This document shows, in pieces, positions 11,611 to 23,000 of a stretch of 64,000 nucleotides of DNA. Position 1 is the first letter of the stretch. Each line of letters begins with the position of its first letter. The notes below the pieces were generated by a model, which ran no database searches, was not told the DNA's origin, and worked only from the letters and a program-made list of their open reading frames with translations. The translations under genes and the position numbers were made by a program. This stretch comes from Antedon bifida (lineage: Eukaryota; Echinodermata; Crinoidea; Comatulida; Antedonidae), in NCBI GenBank assembly GCA_963402885.1, contig OY727094.1:13766501-13830500 (forward strand). The letters run 5' to 3'.

Positions 11611-11876
11611 CCGTTGTATCACATGGTAAATTGGCTGACCTCCAAAGTCCCAGATATTCATAATATTCAATTTAGACTCGTTGCTATTCCCTTTAGACTC
11701 TTTGCTAAGTTTCTTTTCAACTTTGTTCAAGATACTGTCAGGTGGTTCTGGTTTTCCTTGGTCTGTTTTGTGATAAAAATCAAATATTGGTTTCAATTGA
11801 TAGAAGTTGATAGAATTTTCAGGAGTAAGATTTTTACTTTCAAATGTTAAAAATGTTTTCATTAATAATAAGATTT
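11611..11876 (-). CDS. module B exon: Roc G3 (WDFGGQ)
   Basis: This exon of about 266 nt (phase 1 in, 0 out; donor gtaaat is clear) encodes a Lys/Ser/Glu-rich stretch and then IWDFGGQPIYHVIQR. WDFxGQ is the diagnostic G3/Walker B motif of Roc domains. The acceptor I chose (ttaaag at 11877-11878) fits the phase but lacks a pyrimidine tract, so the 5' border is uncertain by some tens of bases. The module A counterpart is 35653-35783 (IWDYAGQLDYYITHR), 131 nt; module B is about 45 residues longer before the motif. Confidence 0.75.
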
Positions 11877-12179
11877 CTTTAATTTAATTTTAAATATTGG
11901 TGTAATTTTTTCACTGTGTGTATTTTACACACTCAAATGTATTTATTTATTTATAATATACCATAATATACTATACATGATGTTCATCAGGTTTTCAGTA
12001 GAAAGTGAAGAAGCTGTTCATGTAAATAACAATGAAAATGTCATAGTAACTTTTTACTATGTACTGCAATTTTATAAAATTCTAAATTCTGATTCTATAT
12101 TCTTATACTATAATATATTTTTATATATTGTTATTATTTTCCTTAGAGTATTCTGGAGACCATAGAAAAAAAACCAAAA

Positions 12180-12365
12180 ATAACTATTTCACTTGCAAAA
12201 AATTTAACCAAAACCCACTCAAAATTTGAATACTTTTTGCTTTGTTTTACAGTTTTTTCAGGTAAATAATTTTTTAGGTTATCCAATTTTTGGTCAAAGT
12301 GAATAACTGTTATGTGACAGTAATAGCATTCAACAAAACAATTTTTAGGTGGACAATATATCAAT
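12180..12365. repeat. dispersed repeat family, copy 1 of 3
   Basis: The segment with tttgaatactttttgc, ccaatttttggtcaaagtg and ataactgttatgt recurs at 37410-37590 and partly at 49785-49925. It is noncoding and of unknown class. All three copies are in the same orientation. Confidence 0.6.
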
Positions 12366-12811
12366 CTATATATAAATTTATGGTAAGGGCAAAATTCAGT
12401 AAATCGCGCGTTACTTCTAGAATGTTATTCGATGGATATAAAGTTGGTTTGTACTTTGGGTACTGATTTTAACCACCTGATATAACCCTTTTTTTACTAA
12501 TTAAATTGAGTTAGATAATTAGTTATTGACAATTGAAATGAATCTAGGTTCAACGATTTGCCCAAAATAGGGGTGTTTAAAACGAGGATGCTTCGCATTT
12601 ACCTATCCCCTTCTACGATAATTGATTTTAATAACTGAAAATCGGTTGAACAGCTCGAGTACAGCATCATAATCTTAAAGACAGGCCGATTATCGTGTAT
12701 TGATTTGCGATAAATGGAATATTCCAATATAATTATTTGGTTTAAGCTAACACTAACATTTATGGGCCATTTGGGAACAAACCTAAAACCTTTAGATATA
12801 GTATTGCAATA

Positions 12812-13289
12812 CCGTAAATCTTCTAATAGTAACCCCCACTCTAATAGTAACCCCTTTCTATAGTAACCCACCTTATAAGTCAATCTATAATAATAACCCA
12901 TTACTCTAATAGTAACCTATGGGGTTAATATTGGAGTCACAAAAACTATTGACAAAATGACATTATGAATACTGGTCGTTTATGATGCAGCTGTATTTTG
13001 AAAATAAAGAGATAATGCATGTTGATCTCGGGAGTGGGGGAGGATTGAGTGTTTTTGAGTTTATAAAATAAAGTTAGAGTTCAAACAAATTTGTTTATTC
13101 GTACTGTTATTTTGCTATGATTTGCTGACCGCAAAGGTTGGGGTGGGTTACTACAGTATATTCAAGTGCCTGATTTAAGATTAGTAATAGTAACCCACTA
13201 CTCTAATAGTAACCCCCCTTCTAATAGTAACCCACCCTAAAAAACAATCAAAGAATAATAACCCAGGGTTACAATTAGAAGATTTACGG
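12812..13289. mobile_element. 478-bp MITE with TA target site duplication
   Basis: Terminal inverted repeats start CCGTAAATCTTCTAAT and end in AATTAGAAGATTTACGG, flanked on both sides by TA (12810-12811 and 13290-13291). This suggests a Tc1/mariner-type non-autonomous element. Both ends also carry several copies of a TAATAGTAACCC motif. No ORF of transposase type is present. Confidence 0.8.
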
Positions 13290-13639
13290 TACTTGGGCAA
13301 TACTGTAAACACGTATTAACCATTTTTGGTCGCAATCTGAATTTCTTACTATGAGTGTGGGTACTGTTAGATATATATACCCATGTACAAAAAAGTGATA
13401 TAGAACGCACAATAAACAAATAAACGTTATTATTGACAGTTGCTTTTCGTTTGTTTGTATTAATTAAAAATTAGGCCTACAACAAATATAAACGTCATAG
13501 TGGTGTATCGTTACTTTTGACTATGACACTGACAGTTTTAACAAAGTATTAAATCTCAAATGTTTTACTGTATTTAGTGGTATATTATTTATAGGCCTAT
13601 AAAACATGAATAAAACTGAGTGGATAAAGAATATATGTA

Positions 13640-13722
13640 ACAAGGCCATATACATGGCTGCAGTAGCGTGCTCAAATTTGAGTAGTAGTAGTAAGCTGTA
13701 GAGTTGCATTGCATGCGACTAC
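13640..13722. repeat. dispersed repeat, copy 1 of 2
   Basis: aacaaggccatatacatgg followed by ctgcagt.gcgtgct and, further on, agctgtagagt recurs at 49636-49762. The second copy additionally contains a (GACC)n-like tract. Noncoding; possibly a SINE fragment. Confidence 0.6.
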
Positions 13723-14203
13723 AAATTGTTCCTCTTTTACCCATCCTTTTCCCCATGTTACATACAAAACATAAATTTAAAAAAGTTTAAAACAAATTTG
13801 GTTTGTTTAAATCAAAAATTTTTCGGAAGTAGGCCTATATCCCAAGGTGCTAATTTTAGTTGACTACATAAATCATCGTTTAATTTATTTAATAAATCAT
13901 CGTGTCTATTTATTCGTTTATGTAAACGACAATGTATTATAGTCCTGCGGTACGTACATTTGAAATCGCCAGTTTTTTTACGTGGAAATTATTGTGTATT
14001 CGAGAACCATCTAGTATATATAAAATATACAAATGCAGCAATTATTGAAATGTTTAAAACACAAACATTTTTATCATCTACAAGTATGCTGACTACTGAA
14101 GTGAAACTGAAAAAAAATAAATCCAGTACGGCATAGAAATGACTGTGACCAAACACAAAAGTAACTTTTCTTGGTTAAAAAAAGGAATAAAAAAGAAGTT
14201 TAC

Positions 14204-14266
14204 CATTTTTCGTTTCATGCTTTCTTGCTGATGCTTCTGTATCTTCACTCTGGCTTCCATTTTCTT
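14204..14266 (-). CDS. module B mini-exon E1 of the Roc insert array
   Basis: A 63-nt exon (acceptor attgcag, donor gtaaac), phase 1-1, encodes EENGSQSEDTEAS then a basic end (RKHETKN). It is the last member of a series of homologous mini-exons with the pattern E-x-N/I-R/G-S...E-S-A-x-K-x-E-T. This copy has lost the MKQET core (RKHET), and is the most diverged at its 3' end. Confidence 0.72.
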
Positions 14267-14981
14267 CTGCAATTACTACAAAAAAATAAATTGCACAAAA
14301 TGATTAAATTATTTGCACACATTTTTTTTTTGTAAACTTTGTTTTCAACCACCTTTTTTTAACTTTTCGTTTAAAAACTCTGAACTTTCAAGAAGTATGT
14401 AGTTGCAAAAGTGTAGATTCGACATAAATTATTGTTATGTAATTAACTGGATTAACAAATACTGGATGAAATTATTTTCATTACTGTTTTTTATTTATTA
14501 TTATTATTATTATTATGCTTATGTGTTTAAATGGCGTATATTTCCAGAAAATACATTTTATGAGAAAAAGTCAAGGTGCTTAATGGTAAAATTATTTTTT
14601 CTTATTTGCAAATTTCTGGTCACTATTAATGTTCTCTGGGCCAGGGTCTACTTTAATGTTCTTTTTCATAGTCAAAATTAACCATTAGATGTATAGAATT
14701 TGACTTGAGACAGTTTTATCATCGATCAGCGACTAAAAATAAAACATTTCCTTTTTTTTGTTTTACCACATTCAATTTCCTGCTTGTTGATGATTTGATT
14801 GTATCCTTCATTTGTTACAGTACAATGTTTTTAAAATGTAATTTAATAAATATACAAACATTCTGTTCATTTTAATATTGTATCAAAACTAAGAATAATA
14901 AACTCAATACTGCGTATAAATCATGTGACTGATAAGTGCAAAAGGTAATCTTTCTTGGTTTATAAATTGGACAAGTTTTAC

Positions 14982-15059
14982 CAGGTTCTGTTTCCTGCTT
15001 CATTGTTGCTGATTCTCCTGTGTTTTCTCCCTTGCCTTCACTCTGGCTTCCATCTTCCC
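14982..15059 (-). CDS. module B mini-exon E2
   Basis: A 78-nt exon (acceptor ag after ttctag, donor gtaaaa), phase 1-1, encodes GEDGSQSEGKGENTG followed by ESATMKQETEP. It is longer than its neighbours by four or five codons (KGEN and an extra T), which shows that the copies change length in whole codons. Confidence 0.75.
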
Positions 15060-15327
15060 CTAGAACAATAATTTGGTTTTTTAATGTCAATATGTTTTGT
15101 TTTTGTCTATTATATAATTTGTTGCTGTAATTAATTAAAGTGTTTTATGCAATCTTACAGTATCCCTTGTTTATTTATACAGTACAATGTTAAATATATT
15201 TAATATATTACTTAAAAATCAAAATATTAAACCCAATACTGCATAGAAATCATGTGACAGACCAAGTGCAAAAGATAATCTTTCTTAGTTAAAAAATTGA
15301 AAAAAACAAAACAAGAAGATGTTATAC

Positions 15328-15390
15328 CAGGTATTGTTTCTTGCTTCATTGCTGATTCACGTGTGTCTTCCTTATGGCTTCTATTTTCCT
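15328..15390 (-). CDS. module B mini-exon E3
   Basis: A 63-nt phase 1-1 exon (acceptor ttttag, donor gtataa) encodes EENRSHKEDTRESAMKQETI and P. It is close to E4 and E2 in its 3' half (ESAMKQET). Confidence 0.75.
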
Positions 15391-15540
15391 CTAAAACAAT
15401 TGTTAACAAAAATTTAAAAATGTTTTTTTTTTCAATATCATTGTTAGCCTTTTACATTATATAACTTAAAATTTAGAATATTGAGTTTCCTTTATGCTTG
15501 TATCAAATTTCTTACTATCTTTTGCTGTAATTACCTGCTC

Positions 15541-15850
15541 CAGGGAGTTAGTTAGTTCTCAAAGTTTTTATCCAGGAATCTCACCAAATTTGGACGTAGT
15601 GATCTACTGTATGTCTCAAAATATTGCTAGAGTTGGATTATGATATTGACAGTGTAGGGTCAAAATTCAAGGTCGCAATTCACAAAATACAGTACTATTT
15701 ATCATAATTTACTGTCTACAGGCCACACTTTTTATCCAAATCTTTCGAAAAACTGACACAATTATCTATGATCTATCATCTAAAGGTAGATTAGTTTTGA
15801 AGAGCAATTAAGGTCAAATATTTGTTTATTATATTTCATTGTGGCCAACA
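15541..15850. repeat. diverged copy of the SINE body found at 60.4-60.8 kb
   Basis: tttttatcc.....tctcaccaaatttgg and the nearby gtagtgatctact, ggtcaaaattcaaggtc correspond to the repeated core at about 60470-60560 (tttttatccgattctcaccaaatttgg ... aggtcaaggtcac). No tRNA-like head was seen here. Confidence 0.5.
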
Positions 15851-15982
15851 GTTTCCATAATAACCTTGAGAAGAACTTGACCATAAGTTTCAGAATAAAA
15901 TGTCACATCACAAAACAATTAAAATTAAATGTGATTAAAAAAAATATTTCTTGGTGTAAAAATTGGAAAAAAAATGTTTTAC

Positions 15983-16045
15983 CAGGTTGTGTTTCCTGTT
16001 TCATTGCTGATTCTCCTGTTTCTTTACTCTCGCTTCTAATTTCCC
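15983..16045 (-). CDS. module B mini-exon E4
   Basis: A 63-nt phase 1-1 exon (acceptor tttttag, donor gtaaaa) encodes GEIRSESKETGESAMKQETQ and P. It shares ESAMKQET with E3. Confidence 0.75.
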
Positions 16046-16351
16046 CTAAAAACAATTGTTAAAAAATGTCAAAATTGTTTTTTTTTGTCTATATTTATAA
16101 TTTTTAGTCCTTTAAAATTTACAAAGTTGAGTTTCATTCATTCTTGTATCCAATTTATTATTTATACAGTACATACACAATGTTTTAAAACATTTAACTA
16201 CACAAATTTATAACATTCTGTTCATTTTGAATTGTATCAAAACTGATAATAATAAACCCAATATTGTATAGAAATCATGTGACTATGACTAATTCCAAAA
16301 GGTAACCTTTCTTGGTTCACAAATTGAAATAAAAAACAAGAAGATGTATAC

Positions 16352-16417
16352 CAGATTCTGTTTTCAGCTTCATTGCTGAAGCTCCTGTAGAATTTTCTTC
16401 TCTTTGGCGTATTTCCT
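16352..16417 (-). CDS. module B mini-exon E5
   Basis: A 66-nt phase 1-1 exon (acceptor ttttag, donor gtatac) encodes EEIRQREENSTGASAMKLKT then ES. The central part (QREENSTGA) differs from the other copies, whereas both ends are conserved. Confidence 0.75.
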
Positions 16418-16649
16418 CTAAAACAATTGATTAAAAACATTTTGTTTATTAAAAAAGGTAATGTTCTAAAAAAAAATGTTAAATTGATATTTGTTACACT
16501 TTTTAAAATATCGTATTGTAGGAATTATTGTCTTGTTGGCAATAAGTGAAACTGACAATAATAAACCCAATAGCATAGAAATCATGTGACAGACACAAAA
16601 GGTAACCTGTCTTGATTTGAAACTGAATTTGTTCTATTTCATTTTTTAC

Positions 16650-16718
16650 CAGGTTCCGTTTCCTCCTTTGTTGCTGGTAGCCCTCCGGAGTCTTCTTTTT
16701 TCTGGCTTCTATTTTCCT
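16650..16718 (-). CDS. module B mini-exon E6
   Basis: A 69-nt phase 1-1 exon (acceptor tttttag, donor gtaaaa) encodes ENRSQKKEDSGGLPATKEET then EP. It is the first of the clearly homologous copies in transcript order. Confidence 0.75.
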
Positions 16719-16980
16719 CTAAAAAAAAATTCAGCATTTTTAGTCTTTTACATGGTATAACTTACAATTTGAAAAGTTGATAAACAATCATAAATTAGGG
16801 CAATGCCTGAAGTATTAACTTTGTTAAAATTCACATTTAAGATTATTACAATTCTGTGTTACTATCAATTTTAGTTTTCTAAACAATTTTTTTTTTCTAA
16901 AAATAAAACTTTAGGTATACTATTTTGTTTACTAAATCTTCCATTCGATTTTAGAAGGAATAATTTTATTTCAAATTTAC

Positions 16981-17079
16981 TAGGTTCAGTTTTCGGCTTT
17001 TTTGATTCTTTTCTTTGGTTTACTTCTTTCAATTTTTCCACCATGACATCAGCAACAGCATCTTCATATTTTTCTAAAG
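16981..17079 (-). CDS. module B exon: helical linker before the mini-exon array
   Basis: A 99-nt phase 1-1 exon (acceptor ttttaag, donor gtaaat) encodes about 33 residues. A likely amphipathic helix (LEKYEDAVADVMVEKLKEVN) is followed by a basic tail ending KPKTEP. The tail resembles the KQETEP ends of E2-E6, so this may be the founder of the array. Its 3' border depends on phase agreement with the exon upstream (leftover T) and downstream. Confidence 0.7.
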
Positions 17080-17843
17080 CTTAAAAAAAATGTAATTAAC
17101 TTTTAAGTAACTTTCTTATTCTCTTCTTTCTAGCATTCATAGTGGTTTAAAAACCACACTGTTTATTCACCTGTTTAATTAAGAAAAAAATTAATCAAAA
17201 TAATAGATTTGCTTGAAATATGATATAAAACAGTGTTTGTTGATACACTGCATTTTTACTACATATTTGATTAATATTTACTAGTTGTTTTCGTAGTTTC
17301 ATAGTTTATTTATTTTGGGATGTAATTACAAAGTCAGGGTAGGAAGTATTTTTGAGATATAAGTGGCGAAGGTCTAAACAATTGCAAAATAAAGTTCTGA
17401 ACTTAACTTTATGTCCTATCTTTTGAATTGTAATTTTAAACATTTAGGAGAAGGTGGGGCTTGAATCTGTCTATCAATGAAAGAGATCAATGTTTTGAAA
17501 CCTAAATTTGTAACAGGAAATATAGCTAATTCAATAATAGCTTCTACTACATTCGATAATCCATTTTATGTTTAACATTGAATTTAGTAGGGAATTGTGC
17601 AGAGAAAAAAACATGCAGAAACTATTTCTGCTCATAAACAAACATGTACTGTATTACAAAAGTTAATTACAAGGTCAATTTTGTGAAGTAAAATAAAATT
17701 TATATCCACTATTGATAAATACTAAAAATATATTAATTTGATTTTAAATTATTACATTTACTACATATTATACTACTTCAAAATCAAATATTAAACATTT
17801 CATAAATGTATTTATTTCATAAATCTGAATAAAGTGTACTTAC

Positions 17844-17944
17844 AAATATCTTGCAACGTTTCTTTCAATAATTTATTAGTTGCATCTTGCATGCACACCA
17901 TTGTTTTAACCATTGCATCAGTTATTTCATACACTGGATTAAAT
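17844..17944 (-). CDS. module B exon: Roc switch I, copy b (alternative)
   Basis: This 101-nt exon (acceptor gtcatag, donor gtaagt), phase 2 in and 1 out, encodes FNPVYEITDAMVKTMVCMQD and ATNKLLKETLQDI. It is a tandem duplicate of 17986-18089, and both lie directly after the P-loop exon. The matching module A exon (36315-36415, also 101 nt, phase 2-1) has STDGIVTTTVF, so the ITDAMVKT stretch holds the G2/switch I Thr. Because the phase is asymmetric, joining copy a to copy b shifts the frame to an early stop. The two are therefore expected to be mutually exclusive. Confidence 0.75.
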
Positions 17945-17985
17945 CTATGACAAAATGACATTATCTGAATAAAGTGAATACTTAC

Positions 17986-18089
17986 AAATATCCTGCTTTG
18001 TTTCTTTCAACATTTCTTTATTAGTTGCATCTTGCATGCACACCGTTGTTTTAACCATTGCATCAGTTATTTTATACACTGGATTAAAT
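17986..18089 (-). CDS. module B exon: Roc switch I, copy a (alternative)
   Basis: A 104-nt exon (acceptor attcatag, donor gtaagt), phase 2 in and 1 out, encodes FNPVYKITDAMVKTTVCMQD and ATNKEMLKETKQDI. It continues the Roc domain after the P-loop. It differs from copy b by one extra codon and a handful of substitutions, two of them close to the putative G2 Thr (K/E before ITDAM, T/M after VKT). The spacer between the copies is 41 nt (17945-17985), likely too short to be removed as an intron. Confidence 0.8.
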
Positions 18090-18517
18090 CTATGAATGAA
18101 ATAATAATCCATACTGAAATATATGAATGTTGATAAATTTCATTCAAATCACTTCCAAATACAGTAAATCGGTAGGACTTATGTACAGTTGGTGTTTATG
18201 TGCATTCACAAAAAATATAACGTTCCTTCATTTTTTGAATATTGGAGGAACTCCATTCATAGTTTAAAGAACAGAATTCATGAGTTTTAATAGTTCAATT
18301 AAAACCACAGTCAATGTACTTTCACAATCCAACCTGCATTAGTGTTGGTGCAAATTGATATTTTAGGTTGTTTTTGTGGAAGATAATTTCCTGGTGACAT
18401 TTTTTAATTTTTGTTTTGTATTTTTTTAAAATTTGGATATACTATCCGAAATAAAAGAAATTAATGAATATATAACATTTTGTAACCCTGTTTAAGCAGA
18501 AATGTAGGTTTGCTTAC

Positions 18518-18683
18518 GGTTTTCTTAATAAGGAATCTATTGTGGAGGTTTTTCCAACCTTTTCAAGTCCTACAAAAATAATTCTTCCTTGATCAAACTC
18601 TGTTTTCCCTTCTTCAAGTGCATTGTGAAATGCTTTCACTGTTTCAGGTCCTCGTGCCAATATCTCCAATGGAACATTTATAT
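18518..18683 (-). CDS. module B exon: Roc P-loop (GLEKVGKTS)
   Basis: A 166-nt exon (acceptor ttttttag, donor gtaagc), phase 1 in and 2 out, encodes 55 residues. It starts with INVPLEILARGPETV, continues through a helix and reaches IIFVGLEKVGKTSTI. GxxxxGKT/S is the Walker A/G1 motif that binds the phosphates of GTP. The exon has exactly the same length and phases as the P-loop exon of module A (36865-37030; LLVPAEIRARG ... GKEGAGKTS). Its 5' phase matches the end of the DED exon at 26174, giving ...NILFN-D-INVP. Confidence 0.86.
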
Positions 18684-18765
18684 CTAAAAAACAAATTAAA
18701 GTAATATTTTCTGCTTTTCACTACTGTAATTAGCACCCTGTGTGATAACCACATTATCCTGTGTA

Positions 18766-20020
18766 CAATTAAAACTAGATTTGAACTCGTCACTTATGGA
18801 CAAGAAAGGTTATCCGCCGCGCAAACACCACGTCATACGTTAGAATATTGTGCACAGAAAAACGATTATGCCATTGTGACCTGAAGAAAAGTTGGTGTGC
18901 CCTTTATGTTGTGTCACGTCTAAGTATCTACAGTATACACTATATATTGTATACGTGAAAATAACGGGACCCGCCTTTTATTTCAATTTTTAACATGATG
19001 ACGTAGATAGCAATTTTGGAAGGGAATTATCTGAGCAACAACATATTAACGTGTTGAAGAAATTTGGATACGTAGAACATGGATGTGCGCTCTTTTAAAT
19101 GTCATGAACTATGACGCAAAATATGAAAATACGACTTTTATAATTCAACTGGCCATCTGCTGACGTCACAACATCCGATGCGCAACATTTTTACATGAAT
19201 TCGTATCTACAATTCAACAGCTTCCAGAAAATGTTTTAATCATGAATATCACTATTGAAATTTACTGTAATGATGAAAATAAGTGTTTCAGGCTTTTGTT
19301 CATGATGACGTCATTACAAATTTTAAAAATGGTAAATCATGCGAAAGATAATTGATTGACCTAGACAACATTAAAATATGGGGCAAAATGGAATACGGAT
19401 AAGTGGAGATGCGCTCTATTAAACGTGATGAGCTATGACAAATGATAAAATCCTACATTTTATATTTGAGTGGCCATACGATGTCACAATGTCTGGTTAG
19501 CCATACTGATGCACGATTCGATATCTACAACTCATCTACTTCCAGAATATAACAATAAACTTCACCATGTTGTTTAGAAACTATGACTGTATAAAAAAGG
19601 CATAATTTTGACGAATTTTTGAACTTTTTCATCAAAAACGTGCGCGAATTGTCCAATTCGAAGTGCTCGTATGACGTGATTTGAAGTCAAAATTGTTCAA
19701 AAATTGGTAAAATTACTACAAAAGGCTGGAAAAACATAATTCATGCGCTACGTGCGCACCGCGCGCGTAAAATTTTGCGCTCGCGTTGAAATTTTTACAT
19801 GCTTAAAATGACATGAAACGATTAGAAATTGATTTTTCGCATCTTGAAATTTTAAACTTTCTGTGAAACATGCCATTTTGTTTCCACAGAAAGTTAGCGC
19901 ATGATATAAATTACACTTTGTCAAGTTTCAATTTAAATTGTTGTATTGTTTTCGATCTATGTGAAATACGCGAAATTCATAAAATTGCACGTAACTTACG
20001 CTGCGCGACTCTAACGTCAT
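18766..20020 (-). mobile_element. Helitron-like non-autonomous element, copy 1 (truncated)
   Basis: The plus strand begins aactagatttgaactcgtcac, the shared edge of this family. The body matches copies at 23938 and 43950 (gaaaataacgggacccgcc, ttgattgacctagacaa, gagatgcgctctatt). It stops at ctctaacgtcat where the LINE begins. Read on the minus strand the shared edge is hairpin-CAAATCTAG-T, as expected for a Helitron 3' terminus. No ORF. Several TGACGTCA octamers are present. Confidence 0.6.
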
Positions 20021-20021
20021 G

Positions 20022-23000
20022 TTATGAATGGGGTAACCAGCCATCCTGAGGATAAAAAAGGTATATTTTTGCACAAATTTGCATTAAATTACCCATTCTT
20101 TTTGTTGGCAGCCGTCTTTCTCGAGAGACAATAGGTATGCGCCCTCTATCCATCATTCGGTGCAGGGTCACAGCGCCTGCTGTGACTAAGAAGTCCGATT
20201 TTTGAGCGGCATGATTTGTCACATTTTGGGCAGATGTACGTCGGCTCCTGGTCGGTTGGAGCAGAGGATGCTCTCTCCTTTCTACGTTTCTTAAGTAGCG
20301 TCCATTTCTCGTCGCGTCCACTCTCGCTTGTTTGGACACACATCTTGATAGTGGATCTCTCCACATACTGCGATCGGAGGCAACAGCCTCCCAGTTTGTG
20401 ACGTTTGTGTTTCCCGACTTCAGATCACGCTTGCATACGTCTTTAAAGCGTAACATGGGCCTTCCTTTGGGTCTAGTTCCAGTGACAAGCTCACCATAGA
20501 GTAAGTCCTTGGGTATTCTTCCGTCATCCATGCGCCTCACATGGCCCAGCCATCGAAGGCGTCTCTGGGTAAGCAGTGAGTACATACCGAGTTAGAACGG
20601 TCTTGCTTGAGACATGATCCTGCCATTTGATGCCGAGTATCCTTCTCAGACAGCGCAGATGAAATGAATTTAATCTGCGCTCTTGGCAGATGTAAAGCGA
20701 CCATGATTCACTGCTGTACAATAGGGTGCTTAGGACACAAGCCTGGTAGATCTTCATCTTGGTGTTAATGGTCAGCATGCGGTTTTTCCAAACCTTATCT
20801 GTTAGGCGAGCCATGGCTGATGTCGCTTTTCCGATCCTGATGTTGAGTTCGGCGTCCAATGAGAGGTTACTGGAAACAGTGGAACCAAGGTAAGTCAACT
20901 TGTCCACCACCTCAAGGGTATAATCGCCAATTTTGATCATTGGCTGCATCGTGACTTAGAACGTTCGTTTTCTTAAGGCTGATGGTAAGGCCAAACTCCT
21001 CGCATGCATGTGAGAAGCAGTCAATGAGGCGCTGGAGTGCTTCTACACTGTGGGCTGTGATGGCAGCGTCATCAGCGAAGAGCAACTCTCTAATAAGTAG
21101 AGTAGGTGGATTGTCGAGCTCTTCCATTATGGGGAGAGAATCTATGCACTCAATGGCTGAGTCGGTGACAATGTTTTCTCTCAAGTAGAGTTGTTGGTAA
21201 TGCTCTACCCATCTCTCCATCTGCTTTCCACGATCAGTTATGATGGTACCAGAGGCGGTCTTTAATGGTGTGATCTTCGTTGCACTAGGTCCAAAGGCCT
21301 TTTTTATACCAGCGTACATGGCGCCAGTGTTGCCGTGGTCAGCAGAGAGTTGAATATCTTGACAGAGGTTCAACCAGTATTGGTTGGCACACTGTCGAGC
21401 TATCCTTTGAGAGTTATTTCTAGCTTTACGAAGAGCCTCTAGTGTTCTTTCTGAAGGGTCTCTTTTGTAGTCAATTAGCGCTGCACGCTTTGCCTCAATA
21501 GCTGGCTCCATCACAGAAATTCCTGATTCAAACCAATCGGTATAGATGGCATCACGAATATGAGCCCATCTCGTTTCAGAGTTGACTGTTGGACAGTCTT
21601 TCAGCATTTCGTCGATGGTTTGGGCAAAACGAGTGCACAGATCTGGCAGATTGGTCTTAGCTATGTTGATGCATGGGCATCCTATGTGCCTGGAGCGATG
21701 AATTTGTTTTGGTTGGAAACACACTGTGCTGCGCACCATAGAGTGATCAGTATCGCAGTCTGCACTATGGTAACTGCGAGTGATGTTTACATCATTTAAG
21801 TAAGATCTACGAGTGATGACGAGATCGAGTTGGTGCCAGTGGTGAGATCTTGGATGTCGCCAGGACACTTTGTGCTGAGGCTTGGTGGAAAAGAATGTGT
21901 TGGTAATGCAGAGGTCATGATAACTGAAGAGCTCCAGAAGCCTCTGGCCATTCTCATTTAGTTTTCCTCCACCAAAATGACCAATGCTCCTGGACCAAGA
22001 GTGATGGTCAGATCCCACACGGGCGTTGAAGTCGCCAAGCAAATACAGATGTTCTGTGGCTGAGATTCCTCTGATGGCAGAGTCCAGCTCTTCATAAAAC
22101 TCATCTTTAGACTCGGGTGTTGAGCAAAGATTTGGTGCATAGATGCTCAAGATGTTTACTGTGCCCGAAGATGTTGATAGGCGTAGTGAGAGGATTCGGG
22201 CGGTGCCATTGGATGGTGGTTCGACTGATGCCACAAAAGAGTTACTATAACAGCGAACCCACTCCATGGAGTCGGTTGGTTAGGTTCCAACCCCTGCCAA
22301 AAGAACGTGTAGTCCCTTTCTCTTATGCTGCCATCCGAGGGGAGTCTTGTCTCTTGTAATGCAGCGATATCGATGTTGAACCTCTTGAGCTCACGGTTGA
22401 TGATAGCCGTTTTTATTGAGTCGTTGGTCGTTCGTGGGTCGTTTGAAAAGCCAGGACACATGGTCCTGACGTTAGTATTCTTTAATCTTTTCTTTAATTT
22501 TTTGCCTGGTGCAGTAGTTACAGTGTGCTTGTCGGAAGAATCCTAAGCTCCAAGCACCCATTGAAGCAGGCAGACTGTGGCGGGTCAGCATCTTACTGGC
22601 CGAGGGCTGTTCGGCTTGAGGCGGGCGATAGCTGACCAGTGGGACTGCGATGGTCCCTCCCACCGTCGGAGGCAACCCGTAGCGCCTTGACCTACGTCAA
22701 TTGGTCTTGGCTTATCACTCATGAACTGCTGTCTCCCGTGTTGATTTTAGCTGTTTTTTACAACAGCACTGAAGTGACCTCTCCAGGGCGCACGCCTGGG
22801 CGAAGAAAAATATGGGAACACTGGATGCCCAGTCAGCAGAATCCCCCTCTCGGCCTTTATCGATGAAGTCCATAGGAGAGCAGAGCAACACGTATGGTAC
22901 CAGTTTGGCTGCAGAAGCTGCCGGAAGGAGATCGAGTCGATGTTCAAAACTGCCTTAGGGGCTTCACTCCGGATTTATCCTTGAGGTTTACTCCTGAAGC

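Noticed and set aside
12599-12901. 100-codon frame with GYYYR and GLLLE repeats
   Set aside because: Produced by the TAATAGTAACCC repeats at the MITE end, not by a gene.
21560-21799. Plus-strand open frames within 20.2-23.3 kb
   Set aside because: They are antisense shadows of the LINE coding frames, which carry the endonuclease and RT motifs.
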